Origin: Atrina japonica
Taxonomy: Eukaryota; Mollusca; Bivalvia; Pterioida; Pinnidae
Direction of reading: 5' to 3'
Length of the DNA stretch: 64,000 nt
Assembly: GCA_030159075.1 (NCBI GenBank)
Contig: BROG01000290.1
Span: forward strand, 304,501-368,500
In this document: positions 19,980-30,860 of the stretch, one piece after another
Layout of the letters: the number at the start of each line of letters is the position of its first letter
Numbering within the stretch: position 1 is the stretch's first letter
Program-made: the position numbers and the translations under genes
The notes under the pieces: model-generated
The model's input: only the letters and a program-made list of their open reading frames with translations
Told to the model about the DNA's origin: nothing
Database searches by the model: none

Positions 19980-21775
19980 TATTACGGGCGCACGTACTAG
20001 CAGAACGTGCGCTCGTAATAACTAGTACGTATGTACTAGTTTTTACGTGCGCATGTACTAGCTGAGCCAATCATATGGGGCGTTTCAAATATGGATATTT
20101 GATACGACCCATATGTTGTGCAAGCTGAACCAATCATATGGGGCGTTTCAAATACATGTATGGGGAATCACAATTTATTCGCAAAGCTATTCCACACAGG
20201 TTTAAAGTACTGGGAAGTCCAGTATATTATTACCGTGCTAAATTGACATTTTAGAGTGAAAATTATAATTTGTAATATTTGGAGTTTTTATCTAAAAGTG
20301 TACATAATATTATTGTTTTTTCCATTTACATTTCAAAGTGAGGAATTCCATTAGCATCTATTGTGACTGTAATCTATGAAACAACACATTTAATATCTTC
20401 AATAGAGAGCGACCATGAGTGTCACCTGTCACCACAGGTTAATACTTCCTGTGTGGACAGGTGAGAATACTTTGTTTAATTGCTCAAGAGATTAAAAGAA
20501 CAATTACACGCGATAATCACATAGTACTATATATTTTTGTACATTGGTATGTTAGACAGTTAACATTTAGGCCTTTGTATGGAAGCACGGGTGTGATTTA
20601 GGAATTTCCTGAATCCGCCTACCATCAGTTAGAAATTAAAATCATCTTTGTTTTAAGAAACCTTCAGCGCATTTCTTTTAACGACCACAAATTTACCGTG
20701 GTTATGATATTTTGAATTATGTGCATTGACGGATCTAGAAGGGGTAGTGGGGATTGGCAGAAATATTAAAATATTGGGTAATCCTGTATATTTCGAATTA
20801 CGTGTTCGACACATACACAGACCTTTAAGGGGGTATCGGATTGAGATGCCTCAATTTCACCGTATATTGATACCGTCTTAATTGAAAGCATTCAATTTTT
20901 TTTATTTATCAACTAATGGATAACTCGAGGTTTGAAATCGACATATATGGTAAATCTGTATCTACAACCGTTATTTGAAATAATATTTTTTCGTTTGATG
21001 GGGCAACTGTCTTTAATTCGAGTGAATGCCCCCCACCCTCGATACATTTTGGATTTACAGTAAAAATTGCACCTGTGTATAAAGACAACCTGGTCAGAAA
21101 GGCTGTTTTGCTGTCCCAAATAGTACTACTTGTGTACAAATTAACCGTCTTTACATAAATGTTTCCCTGTATCTAACTCGGAAGGCGGGTGGTGCTTTTT
21201 TGGCTCCCGGTCGCAAAATTACGGTTATCCCCGAGATCGTGGGTATGTACCTTAAAAATGATCAATTTCAATAGACAAGAGTGGGACTTGTTTTATCAAA
21301 ATGGTTGCATCAAATTGGCAGACCATTAATTGAGTTTCAGCAAACACAACCATCACAGAAATGTGTGGGTGTAGAAATCTTTTGAATTTTAAAACCTGCG
21401 GGAACAACTTTTCTGAATTCCTGACACTAAAATCAAGCTAGATCACCGATTTAACTCCATGTTAATAAGATAACAGCGCATCATCTTCAATTTTTTATTT
21501 CGAAAGAAATTACCAAAATAAAAGGGGTGTAATCCCCTCTAGATCCGTCAATGCACATATTTCAAAATATATTTATACTGCCAATAAATTGGGGTTCCCA
21601 AAACATGTATTTGAAATATGATTGGTTCAGTTAGTACGTGCTCGTGTAATTGTTATTACGTGCGCACGTAGTAGTTGGGCCAATCATTTGGAGCGTATCA
21701 AATATCCATATTTGAAACACCTCGTGTGATTGGCTCAGCTACTACGTGCACACATACTCACGCACGTACTAGATT
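19980..21775. mobile_element. 1.8-kb foldback element with nested inverted repeats
   Basis: Outer arms (about 19980-20165 and 21600-21772) share, in inverse, 'agctgagccaatca' and 'caaatatggatatttgatac'. A second inner pair (about 20712-20760 and 21525-21577) shares 'gtgcattgacggatctaga' in inverse. No transposase frame inside, so non-autonomous. Confidence 0.7.
20422..20464. repeat. Stem-loop with E-box at each foot
   Basis: 'tcacctgtcaccacagg' and 'cctgtgtggacaggtga' pair at all but one position around a 9-nt loop. Confidence 0.6.
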
Positions 21776-22318
21776 TTATTTCTTCATGCTACCTCCATGC
21801 ATCCGTAATACACAGGCACAAAAAATCTTATATTCCTATATATTTTGTGAAAATAAGGTCATGTCCAGTGTGGTATTCATATACAAATAATAAGGTTTGG
21901 TATAATCAATTACAATTGACAAATTGTCAAACCTGGGTTTCCCAAGCAGTTTTCACAGAAATACAGGAAATTAAGAATTGTAATTCCTGTGTTTATCTCT
22001 TTTTGTTTTCCAAATTTAGTAGTAAAACAGGGGAACCTTAAAATAAAAAGCCACACAGCTAATGCCCCTTTTATTTTCTAAATGTAAAATATCTAGTTAT
22101 GTTATATGATTGACTGTATTGTAGGCATTCATTACATTTCAATCACCAGACTTTTATGAAGTTTTAGAATATGTATACTGTATATTACATATCTTGGGTA
22201 ACATATATTCTTTAAACGTAAGTATTAATCTAAGAAAACCTCTTTCTTTGTCAATTATCGCACACAAAACATATCCAATTTTGGTTTCACTTTTGCCTAT
22301 ACAATTGTAGATGTAGGC

Positions 22319-22356
22319 AGCGATATATAAAGCTAATAACAGCTTTATATATCGCT
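22319..22356. repeat. Perfect 16-bp hairpin
   Basis: 'agcgatatataaagct', a 6-nt loop, then its exact reverse complement. Confidence 0.8.
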
Positions 22357-22439
22357 GATGTAGGGTACATTGTAAAACTGAATTGAGAGACAGAGAGTAT
22401 TTGGGTCAGTGTAACACTTAACAAGTAAAAACGAAGAAG

Positions 22440-22720
22440 TACCGGTTAATAATCGAAGCTCAAGTCCATTAGATGTGCAATGGTCTCAACATGAAGAACA
22501 ATTACGAATACCAAACAGAATAGGACCAGGTGTCCGGAAGGAGTCAGCGTCCTCAACTGGCATGCCACACCTGTTGCAAATTTTCTATGGAAACCTTTAT
22601 AGTACGATGAACGGGTCAACTTTCGTGAAAAGGTCAAGTTTGGTGAAGAGGTCAAGTTCGGTGAAAAGCACGATTGGCGAAAGGGAGTCATTGTCTGTGG
22701 CCGTGCAGAATACTATCTAA
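22440..22720 (-). repeat. R1 repeat, inverted copy, with an 18-bp triplication
   Basis: 'ccggaaggagtcagcgtcct' and 'tcaacatgaagaacaa' are the reverse complement of R1. At 22617-22670 the word 'gtgaaaaggtcaagtt' occurs about three times in tandem. Confidence 0.6.
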
Positions 22721-22894
22721 TACTATTGAGAGGGGGACTACATAGTGTTTAACAAGATCCCCGTATCGACCATAATATTTCTTAAACGACGAATAAAAAA
22801 TTCAAAAATCAAAGCATTTTGAAATTTTAGATAAAATCTAAAATTCTAAAAATCCCAAATCTCAAAAACTTATTTCATACTTTAGAACTTTGGC

Positions 22895-23015
22895 TAAAAA
22901 AAAATCTAATACTCCAAAACGGTTTCAGATATTTGACATTTAGGTTTTTGATAAAAAATCTAAAATTCCAAAACGGTTTTAGATATTTGACATTTTCGGT
23001 TTTTGGTCAAATATC
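22895..23015. repeat. Two tandem copies of a ~68-bp unit
   Basis: 'ccaaaacggtttcagatatt' at about 22914 and 'ccaaaacggttttagatatt' at about 22968, each followed by TTGACATTT. Confidence 0.65.
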
Positions 23016-23452
23016 GAAAATTTCTAAAATTAGATATTTCAATTGTTAAATGTCACACTGACCTATTTGATGTTTTGTTTTTAGAGAGTTATAAGAGTAT
23101 GTATATTACAAATGTAAACTGCACAGAAACCAAATTATTAACGGTCAGGAGTTCCAAGAGACAGTTTACAAATCCGCACGTGAACATTGGACAAACAAGG
23201 ACCTCCGGGAAATCCAGAGACCTTATCAGGTGTCAGAGAGATGGGTATACTTTAAAACGTTGTCTCTAGATTGGTCCCAAATCATATCTTAGGTGGAATC
23301 TTAATTTTATCGTCAACAGTGACGCAGTATCATACAAATGGTATATATATAAAAATTCTAAGCATGTAATAATCATCACAGGGGCGGACTCAGATGAGGG
23401 TAGATGGTGAAGTAACATCCACTGGCGATTAAACTCTACTACATACAATCTA

Positions 23453-23455
23453 TCA

Positions 23456-23501
<46 letters not shown>

Positions 23502-23515
23502 TTATCTATCAATAT
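23453..23515 (+). repeat. (CTAT)n microsatellite
   Basis: Tetranucleotide run. Confidence 0.95.
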
Positions 23516-23539
23516 ACCTATCTATAACATATCAGACAC

Positions 23540-23680
23540 CAAACATATATAAATCTGGTGATATTGGACAAACACGGACCTCTGGAAATCCAGATGTGGG
23601 ATCACGTGTTATAGAGAAGTAAGCATATCCTACTGACCAGTCACACCAGCCGCGAGTCCAGTCAAATGCAAATGAAATAG
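23540..23680 (-). repeat. R2 repeat, inverted copy
   Basis: 'ggacaaacacggacctctgg', 'gtgggatcacgtgtta' and a terminal 'gtccagtcaaatgcaaatga' match the inverse of the 36840-37030 copy. Confidence 0.65.
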
Positions 23681-23739
23681 GTGATTGATAAAATAAATAT
23701 CATACCTGGCACAATTCGTTGCATAATTTAAAGGCCAAA

Positions 23740-23761
23740 CAGTTATCTATCTGCCTGTCTG

Positions 23762-23814
<53 letters not shown>

Positions 23815-23910
23815 GAGTTGTTTGTCTATCTATCTATCTATCTATCTATTTATCTATGAGTTGTTTGTCTATCTATCTATCTATCCATCTATGACTTGTT
23901 TGTCTGTCTG

Positions 23911-23944
<34 letters not shown>
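23740..23944 (+). repeat. (CTAT)n microsatellite with 'gagttgtttgt' spacers
   Basis: CTAT blocks separated three times by 'atgagttgtttgtct' or a close variant. Confidence 0.93.
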
Positions 23945-23945
<1 letters not shown>

Positions 23946-24230
23946 GAGCCGGCCTGGCTCAGTCGGTAGCGCGCTCGACTCTGGATCGTGAGGTCGTGAG
24001 TACGAGTCCCGCCGGCGACAGGTTGGTTTCCTGTCTTTCTGATGAGACAGTACAAACTGGAGGCCCCGTGTCACAGAAGGTGTCGGCACGTTAAAGAACC
24101 CTCACTGCTCAATGGCCGTAAGTGCCGAGCATAGGCCAAAATTTGAAGCCCTTCACCGGCATTCGGTGACGTCTTCATTTGAGTGAAATATTCTTGAGTG
24201 GGACGTTAAACAATAATAAACAAACAAACA
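23945..24230 (+). mobile_element. tRNA-derived SINE, copy 3, inside a CTAT array
   Basis: Full head and tail of the same family. CTAT repeat lies on both sides (to 23944, and from 24231), so it inserted into the microsatellite and its target duplication cannot be told from the repeat. Confidence 0.9.
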
Positions 24231-24742
24231 ATCTATCTATCTATCTATATATCTATCTATCTATCGCCAGGATGTTTCACTTTAGGTACTTCAGACACAA
24301 TATACATGTATAAATATAGTTCCATATTCTGTATTATTATTCGAATAAATTGATAGTATTTGGGATCACCAACACCTGGTACAAAATCATATCATATATA
24401 TATCTAACAACAAAATCTATATAGCTAATGAAAGCATGTGAAATCTGTCAACATTTTAGTTCAATTTGAATATATTTAAGTTTCTATTCATACTTCATTC
24501 TGTACTCGATGATCTTCTCTCTAATCTGATTTGAACATCACAAGAAAAAACACAATTTCTATATAAAATTCAAAGTGACTCATAAATACATACACAAGGT
24601 AAGCAAGTTCTGTTTGCTTGTACCTACATACAATATATATTTAAACGTTGTCAATCTTCCATATGATAGCACATTATAGTGAAAAATAAAACACCCCCAA
24701 AAATTGTTTAAAAACACAATTTCTTGGTTGTTTTATCTTGTC

Positions 24743-24904
<162 letters not shown>

Positions 24905-24905
24905 G

Positions 24906-25720
24906 ATGGTGGGTAACTTGTAGGCGGTATCGTATGATGATAATCGATTCGGCCTCAAAATGTGTCCGGCCGGACTGAAAATGTTAACATGGTAAAATCT
25001 CTAAAGAAAAGAAAGTTAAATAGGGTGAAATGTTATTCATCATAGACCTATATTTTACCGCTGTATTCTACTGAAAGTACTGAGGGTTTTACAAGCGTTT
25101 TCAATTTCCCCAATTATATCGGATCTTTTATTTAATAGAATTAATCGTTTATGGTAGGTAGTATACCTGAGACACGATAAGGACAATAGACAAGATATAA
25201 CTCAGGTTCAGTACGTCTGTAATCGTATCGAATGCTTTGTTTTCTGGTGGTGGGTAAAACTTGTAGGCGGAAAAAAAACTATGCTGGTTAAAATCGCGTG
25301 AATAAAGATATTTTATAGGTAAAATGTGTCTTATATGTTGTTATTCGTAGATTAAAACAATTTTTCCTTTTAACATTGCATTTGGTGATAAAAAAAATGA
25401 TTTTGAACGATAAAATAGAAAATGATCGGCGAGTCGAAACGACTGAAATTTACCTTTCGTAAAGTTCATTTTTATTTTTTTAACATGAGAACCGTCAGAC
25501 ACTATTTTGAAATTTGGTATATAAACTAATTAAGTATTTATCTTTCAATCCGTGTAAGTCTCAAATCGTCTTAAAGTTAATTATATGAACAAAGATGCGT
25601 TTAAATTGTATTGTTAAAACTTGTAGGGGTGACAAACGAGACTTTACTAGGAAAATCTATGCTGATATAAATAAACTATATCAAGGATAAAGTGCATCTA
25701 AGTGATTTCATACAATTAAC
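24906..25720. repeat. Degenerate ~355-bp tandem repeat
   Basis: 'aacttgtagg' recurs near 24915, 25258 and 25618, each followed within ~70 bp by a 'ggtaaaatc' or 'ggaaaatc'-like word. Confidence 0.45.
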
Positions 25721-26059
25721 TAAAACAACACAGACAAGCTAAATCTGTTTTGGGGGTCTAAAATGTGATTTAAAACGATTAAATGAAAAATAATCCAGAT
25801 GTGTATCTTGAAGTAAAAACTGCATATTGTCCAAAAATGTTCTGTCGTTAGATCTCATATTAAGGATGAAAATGGACAAACTGGGTAAACATATTTATTA
25901 TATTAACTATTTATCGATATGATTTCGTATATAAGCCATGTTCCCAAATACGGAGGCATTATAAATGTAGTTTGCAAAGTTTGCTTGTACCTATACACAC
26001 AATATATATATATATATACACTAAATTGGGCAAATCAACGTCTCGCAACACAATTGTAG

Positions 26060-26170
26060 AGATAAATCAGATTTCCAGAGGTCCATGTTTGTCCAAACTT
26101 AAACAGATTTGTGTATGTATCCTTGACATCCTGAAAATTTATGATTTAGTATCTGAGATTTTTAACCCAC
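26060..26170 (+). repeat. R2 repeat copy
   Basis: 'atttccagaggtccatgttt', 'gtatccttgacatcctga' and 'tagtatctgaga' match R2. Confidence 0.6.
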
Positions 26171-26234
26171 CATCAACAGATATTGGGCTATTCAAATCGC
26201 CTTGCGTCCGTGGTCCGAAGTCAGCCCGTCGTCA

Positions 26235-26390
26235 ATTCTTGTTATCGCTATTTCTTCGAAAGTACTGAAGGGATCTTTATGAAATTTGACATATATGTTC
26301 TCCTTGAGGTCTGGTTGTGCAGTGTGCATTTTCAGGAAGGTCGGATCACAAAATGGCTGCCAGACGGCCATCTTGGATTATGACAATTAA
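26235..26390 (-). repeat. Single unit of the ~155-bp family seen at 50290-51300
   Basis: 'aagggatctttatgaaattt', 'ccttgaggtctggttgtgca' and 'aatggctgcc' are the reverse complement of words in the array at 50290-51300. Confidence 0.6.
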
Positions 26391-26394
26391 ATTT

Positions 26395-26900
26395 TGTTAT
26401 CGCTATTTCTTAAAACCCATTCATATTTCTACTCCTAAGCCATATATTTTCTTGTCTGTTATGGGTATACAAATTCATTGGTATATGACAGGGTCATCGG
26501 GGGTCCTGCCCCACCCCCTGAAATTTATATTTTTACTAATAACTTAAAAACCGTTCATAGAACCACCCTTAAACCATATATATTATTGATCATTACAGGG
26601 AAATACATTCAGTTGTGTATGGGGGTCCTTCCCCACCCTCTGAAATATTTATTTTTACTTATAACTTAAAATCCGTTCACATCCCCATCCTCAAACCATG
26701 TATATTATGAATTATTATGGAGAGACACTTTTAATGGTGCATATGCTGATCTTGTCCCACCTCCTGGAATTTATAGTTTGCTTAAAACTTAAAAATGATT
26801 CACACCCCACCCTTAAACAATATATACTATTGATTGTTATGGGAAAACCCAATTCAATAATGTATGTGGGAAGACTGCCCTAGCTACTGAGATATACTTA
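26395..26900. repeat. ~125-bp tandem repeat, about four copies
   Basis: Each copy carries a 'cccacc..ctgaaatttat' word, 'acttaaaa..cgttca' and 'aaccatatat' in the same order. Confidence 0.7.
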
Positions 26901-27298
26901 CTTTTCTACATTTGATATCAAAGCATAGACCAGCGAGACATATAATTACATGTAATTCTTGTTTTACTCAATGCAGGTCATGACCAGCATTTTCACTTTT
27001 AGAGGTTGACAGGTATGGTTAAGCTATCTTGGATTACAGCAGTTTATATTTGGTATTGTTGTAATCTTGTGAGAAAGCACTTAGCAGATATTTAGGCTAT
27101 AGTTCAAATTCATTGTTGAGCCACAAAATAACAGAAAAAACAGTCTGTCATAGATCAAATGAAGAACATTCGATGGTGAGTGTCAAGCTCCCTCTGGTAA
27201 CTTGTATATATCGGAACGTGAATGCGAGATATAAGTAACTTTTCTTGTTGATTACTTTAATTTTGAAAATTGGCATATATAAAATCAAAATAACTCTG

Positions 27299-27552
27299 TT
27301 TGTTTGTTTGTTTATTGTTATTCCCACTCAAGAATATTTCACTCATATGGAGACGTCACCAAATGCCGATGAAGAGCTTCAAAATTAAAAAACAATGCTC
27401 GGCACTTACGGCCATTGAGCAGTGAGAGTTCTTTAACGTGCCGACATCAACTATGATACGGGACCCCGGTTTTTACTGTCTCATCCGAAGGACAGGAAAC
27501 CAACCTGGCACCGGCTGGACTCAAACTCACGGACTGAGCCAGGTAGGCCCAC
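27299..27552 (-). mobile_element. tRNA-derived SINE, copy 4, head partly deleted
   Basis: Minus-strand copy with the 14-bp duplication TCAAAATAACTCTG at 27285-27298 and 27553-27566. Much of the segment between A- and B-box is missing. Confidence 0.88.
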
Positions 27553-28570
27553 TCAAAATAACTCTGATTATTTATCTTTACTGTTTGTATTATAGATTAT
27601 TTATTTATTAAACGTAGAATCTGAAACGTTGAACAAGAGTATAGTCAACTCCTATTTACTTGATTTGACAAACCCACGGCCGCTAAATATTGGACCGAAC
27701 TATTACATTTTGATATATTTAATCTACTGTTTTATCAGTTCTTTAGATCAGCTATAACCTTATCATTGCAGTCAGTGGTTCATCTTAAAATTATCAACCT
27801 CTGAAATTATTTGATAATATGTAGCTTTTATTTACGTAGATGACAAACAGGTTCTCCTAACGGCAAAACAAAAACAAATCCAGAGTATACAGTAGATTTA
27901 ACAGTAAATTCTTATCTCAAATTTGCGTCTTTTATTTATCTGTATACAGGTGAAATCTTAATCCTTTTTCACGGACGGATAACTGTTCCGTATTTAATAC
28001 TTTCTAAAATGTTGTAAGTAAAGTAAGCTGTATTGTATATATTGACACTGATAAAAGTCACTGCCCTTTATATGTGTCAATAAAACCAGGAGTGTTATGG
28101 ATAACCCTCATTTACAACTGATATCGTATCAGTTTCTTCATTCAAATGGAACAAGGTATTCAAACACACCTATTTGAAATACTCGCATGACCATGTGATA
28201 ACTCGATGAGGAGAGTTATTACCTCAGATCCTTCCGAAACGAAAGGTGGTATCATACAAGGTCAAAAAATAACCTAAATGTATTCCTATATCTGTCCAAA
28301 TGTATCCACTGTAAAACAAAATGGCTATCATAGTTTTTGGGTAGTTTCGAATTTAAACGTTGCTATCCATTTGAAACATTTCTTTGTCATAAAATAAGCA
28401 GCTGGTACTGAAATGTCAGGTACAGGGTTTATGTATATCTTCTAGGACTCATGCGGTCTAAATCAGATGTGAATACCTAATTAAAACAACTGTTCTACTC
28501 TTCGTACAACAAGACTGCGTGATTAATTAAAAGACAGACTTTTTGGCATTGTCAGTAACTGTTTTTCACT

Positions 28571-28745
28571 AAAGGTGTGGTGCCTCCTTGTCCGACTGGG
28601 TTACAACATTGCGCTTAAAACCCTATCTTGTCAGCGCAGGTTCGGGCCCTGATGGAACCTTAGTTTTTAAAAGTTTATTTGTGGAGGGGCGGTGGTCTCT
28701 TTCCCAGCATTGATTCTCTCCTCCAACATTAAATAAAAGTCACCA
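28571..28745 (+). repeat. Diverged tRNA-like SINE relic
   Basis: 'cgcaggttcgggccctgatg' is B-box-like, after a weak A-box region. A second copy lies at about 31330-31505 in unit B. Confidence 0.45.
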
Positions 28746-28791
28746 ACAGTGGCACCTGCCAATTATGATAATATCAAGATACATATTTTGT

Positions 28792-29085
28792 TTTGTTTGT
28801 TTATTGTTGTTTAACGTCCCACTCAAGAATCTTTCACTCATATGGAGACGTCACCAATGCCGGTGAAGGGCTTCAAATTTTGGCTATGCTCCCGGCCATT
28901 GAGCAGTGAGGGTTCTTTAACGTGCCGACACTCACTGGACACGGGACCTCGGTTTTTACTGTCTCAGTCCAGGAGCGTATCCGGGGTTGGTAAATTTCAC
29001 TAACATCCCTGCCCAATCCGAGGATCGAACCCGGGTCGCATTGGTGAAAACCGAGTGCGCTAACCACTGCGCTACCCGGACACCC
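28792..29085 (-). mobile_element. Chimeric SINE, copy 5, with a different tRNA head
   Basis: The tail is the common family tail, but the 5' part (minus strand) reads 'tagcgcagtggttagcgcac' and 'cgggttcgatcctcgg', a tRNA head unlike copies 1-4. Flanked by TACATATTTTGT at 28780-28791 and 29086-29097. Unit B has the corresponding empty site. Confidence 0.92.
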
Positions 29086-30860
29086 TACATATTTTGTCCA
29101 ATGCCACTCTGATTTAACACATAAATACACTAAAGTGGAAATAAAAAGTTGCTGGAATTTCTGATAGACAATATTCATGTAATGTTTGAATACCAGGTCT
29201 TTTGGTAAATCGTTGGCTTTCTCTTTGGATCAAAGTCTACCCATTTATTGATCGACCAATTTCGCAAATTTTAGGGTCGGTATAATGATCTTGCTAGCTG
29301 CAAACCTGGATGCAATCTATAATCAGTCAATAATTAACTTCAAATCTAAACACTGAATAAGTATAATGTGGTGTGCGGATTTTGAATTTTGAAATTTTAC
29401 ATGGAAGATTGTGTCTTTCCAAATATGTCTTACACCACATGGGATTTAAAACTAAACAAAAGTTTCCTGATTCGTCATTCTGAGAAAACAACAACATGGA
29501 AATTATTCTAACTGTTGACTTAATTACCTTATTAACATGTGACAGCATACATCTCATATATTGAAATTTGATTAAGAAATGGGTCAAAAGGCATTATCTA
29601 GGTCACTAGGTCATGGTTGCATCTGAAAGGGATCCTTATAACAATTGCATAGATAAAAACAATAAAGACCTACATATATTAAAAAAAATAGACCAGGTTT
29701 AAAGTGTCGCCGCTAACAACACCAATTAGGCCAATGGTATGACGTTACCTATCTGGAAATTTTGTCTCGCGGAGTTGAAAATGGAAAATCATGAGATTGT
29801 TGTATTTCAATTTTGTCATTGAATAATTTAACCTATGGTCAAAGAATAAAAGAAATGTTCAGATATCGGCATATAAATTTACTTCCAATCAAAAGTATTG
29901 TTCACTGGTAATAACTGAATCATGATGAATCTTCACTCCTGACTACACACGTAAACTATTCATAATTATCAGTAACTTTGCATACATACAATTACATTCT
30001 TCAGATTAGGACATTACATATGTGGTTAAACCACCAAAAAAAACATAAAAATCATAATAATAATCTGGATTTGTCGAAATGGTTGTCATGACAAACTAAT
30101 ACATATATAATATAAATAAACATACAAAAAATTGTATACGTTTTGATTTTCTGTACATCACCTTCTTCTAAGTTAACTATCCCGATACAAAAATTTAAGA
30201 TTAACAAATAGAAATGTTAACTTATGCATTGAAATTAACCCAAACAATTGCAAAATGAATCAACATGAAATCAACGGTAAAAAAACCCAGTATGAACTAT
30301 ATACAATTAAGAATAACACAAATCATAAAAATATGTTACATGTATTTACTTCAATAAACAGATATAAAAAAATAACTAGATCTGAATTTTTTGCTTTAGC
30401 AAAAAGTGGTCATCCGACCATAGCCGAGGCCACAGCTTTGATACAGCATCAGGTGTGCAATAGAGCAAAGCTCAGAAGCTATGAAGTTGATACCGAAATC
30501 CAATCTTTTAAAGAACAATCTTGATATTTTGAGCTATTTTGAGTTGAAATTGAGCTGTGACCTTGACCATTGATCCAATGACCTTGAAACTTCCCTCAAA
30601 TCTTCATCAGCATATTTCCTACAAGTCTTCAACGTAAACTATATGTACAAGTTTAACAGTTTTTGAGCTATTTAGAGTTGGAAATTTCAAATTGAGCTAT
30701 GACCTTGACCTTTGATCCATTGAACTTGAAACTTCAAACAAATGTTCCTCAGCACATATCCTACAAATCACTCATGTATATACTTCTACTAAAATCTGAT
30801 AGTTTAGGAAATATTAGATTTATAAAATCTTTGAAATTCCTCTGTGACATTGATGCATTT

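Larger units (their letters stand above)
28121..30843. repeat. Tandem duplication, unit A
   Basis: Starts 'gatatcgtatcagtttcttc' and ends 'tttataaaatctttgaaatt'. It matches 30861-32985 through its length, apart from a SINE (28792-29085) and about 340 bp near 29450-29780 that occur only here, and small indels. Contains a tRNA-like SINE relic at 28571-28745 and paired 'tgaccttgacc' words near 30560 and 30700. Confidence 0.9.

Noticed and set aside
29327..29587. 86-residue frame in duplication unit A
   Set aside because: Its counterpart in unit B is broken by a deletion and the product shows no recognisable motif.
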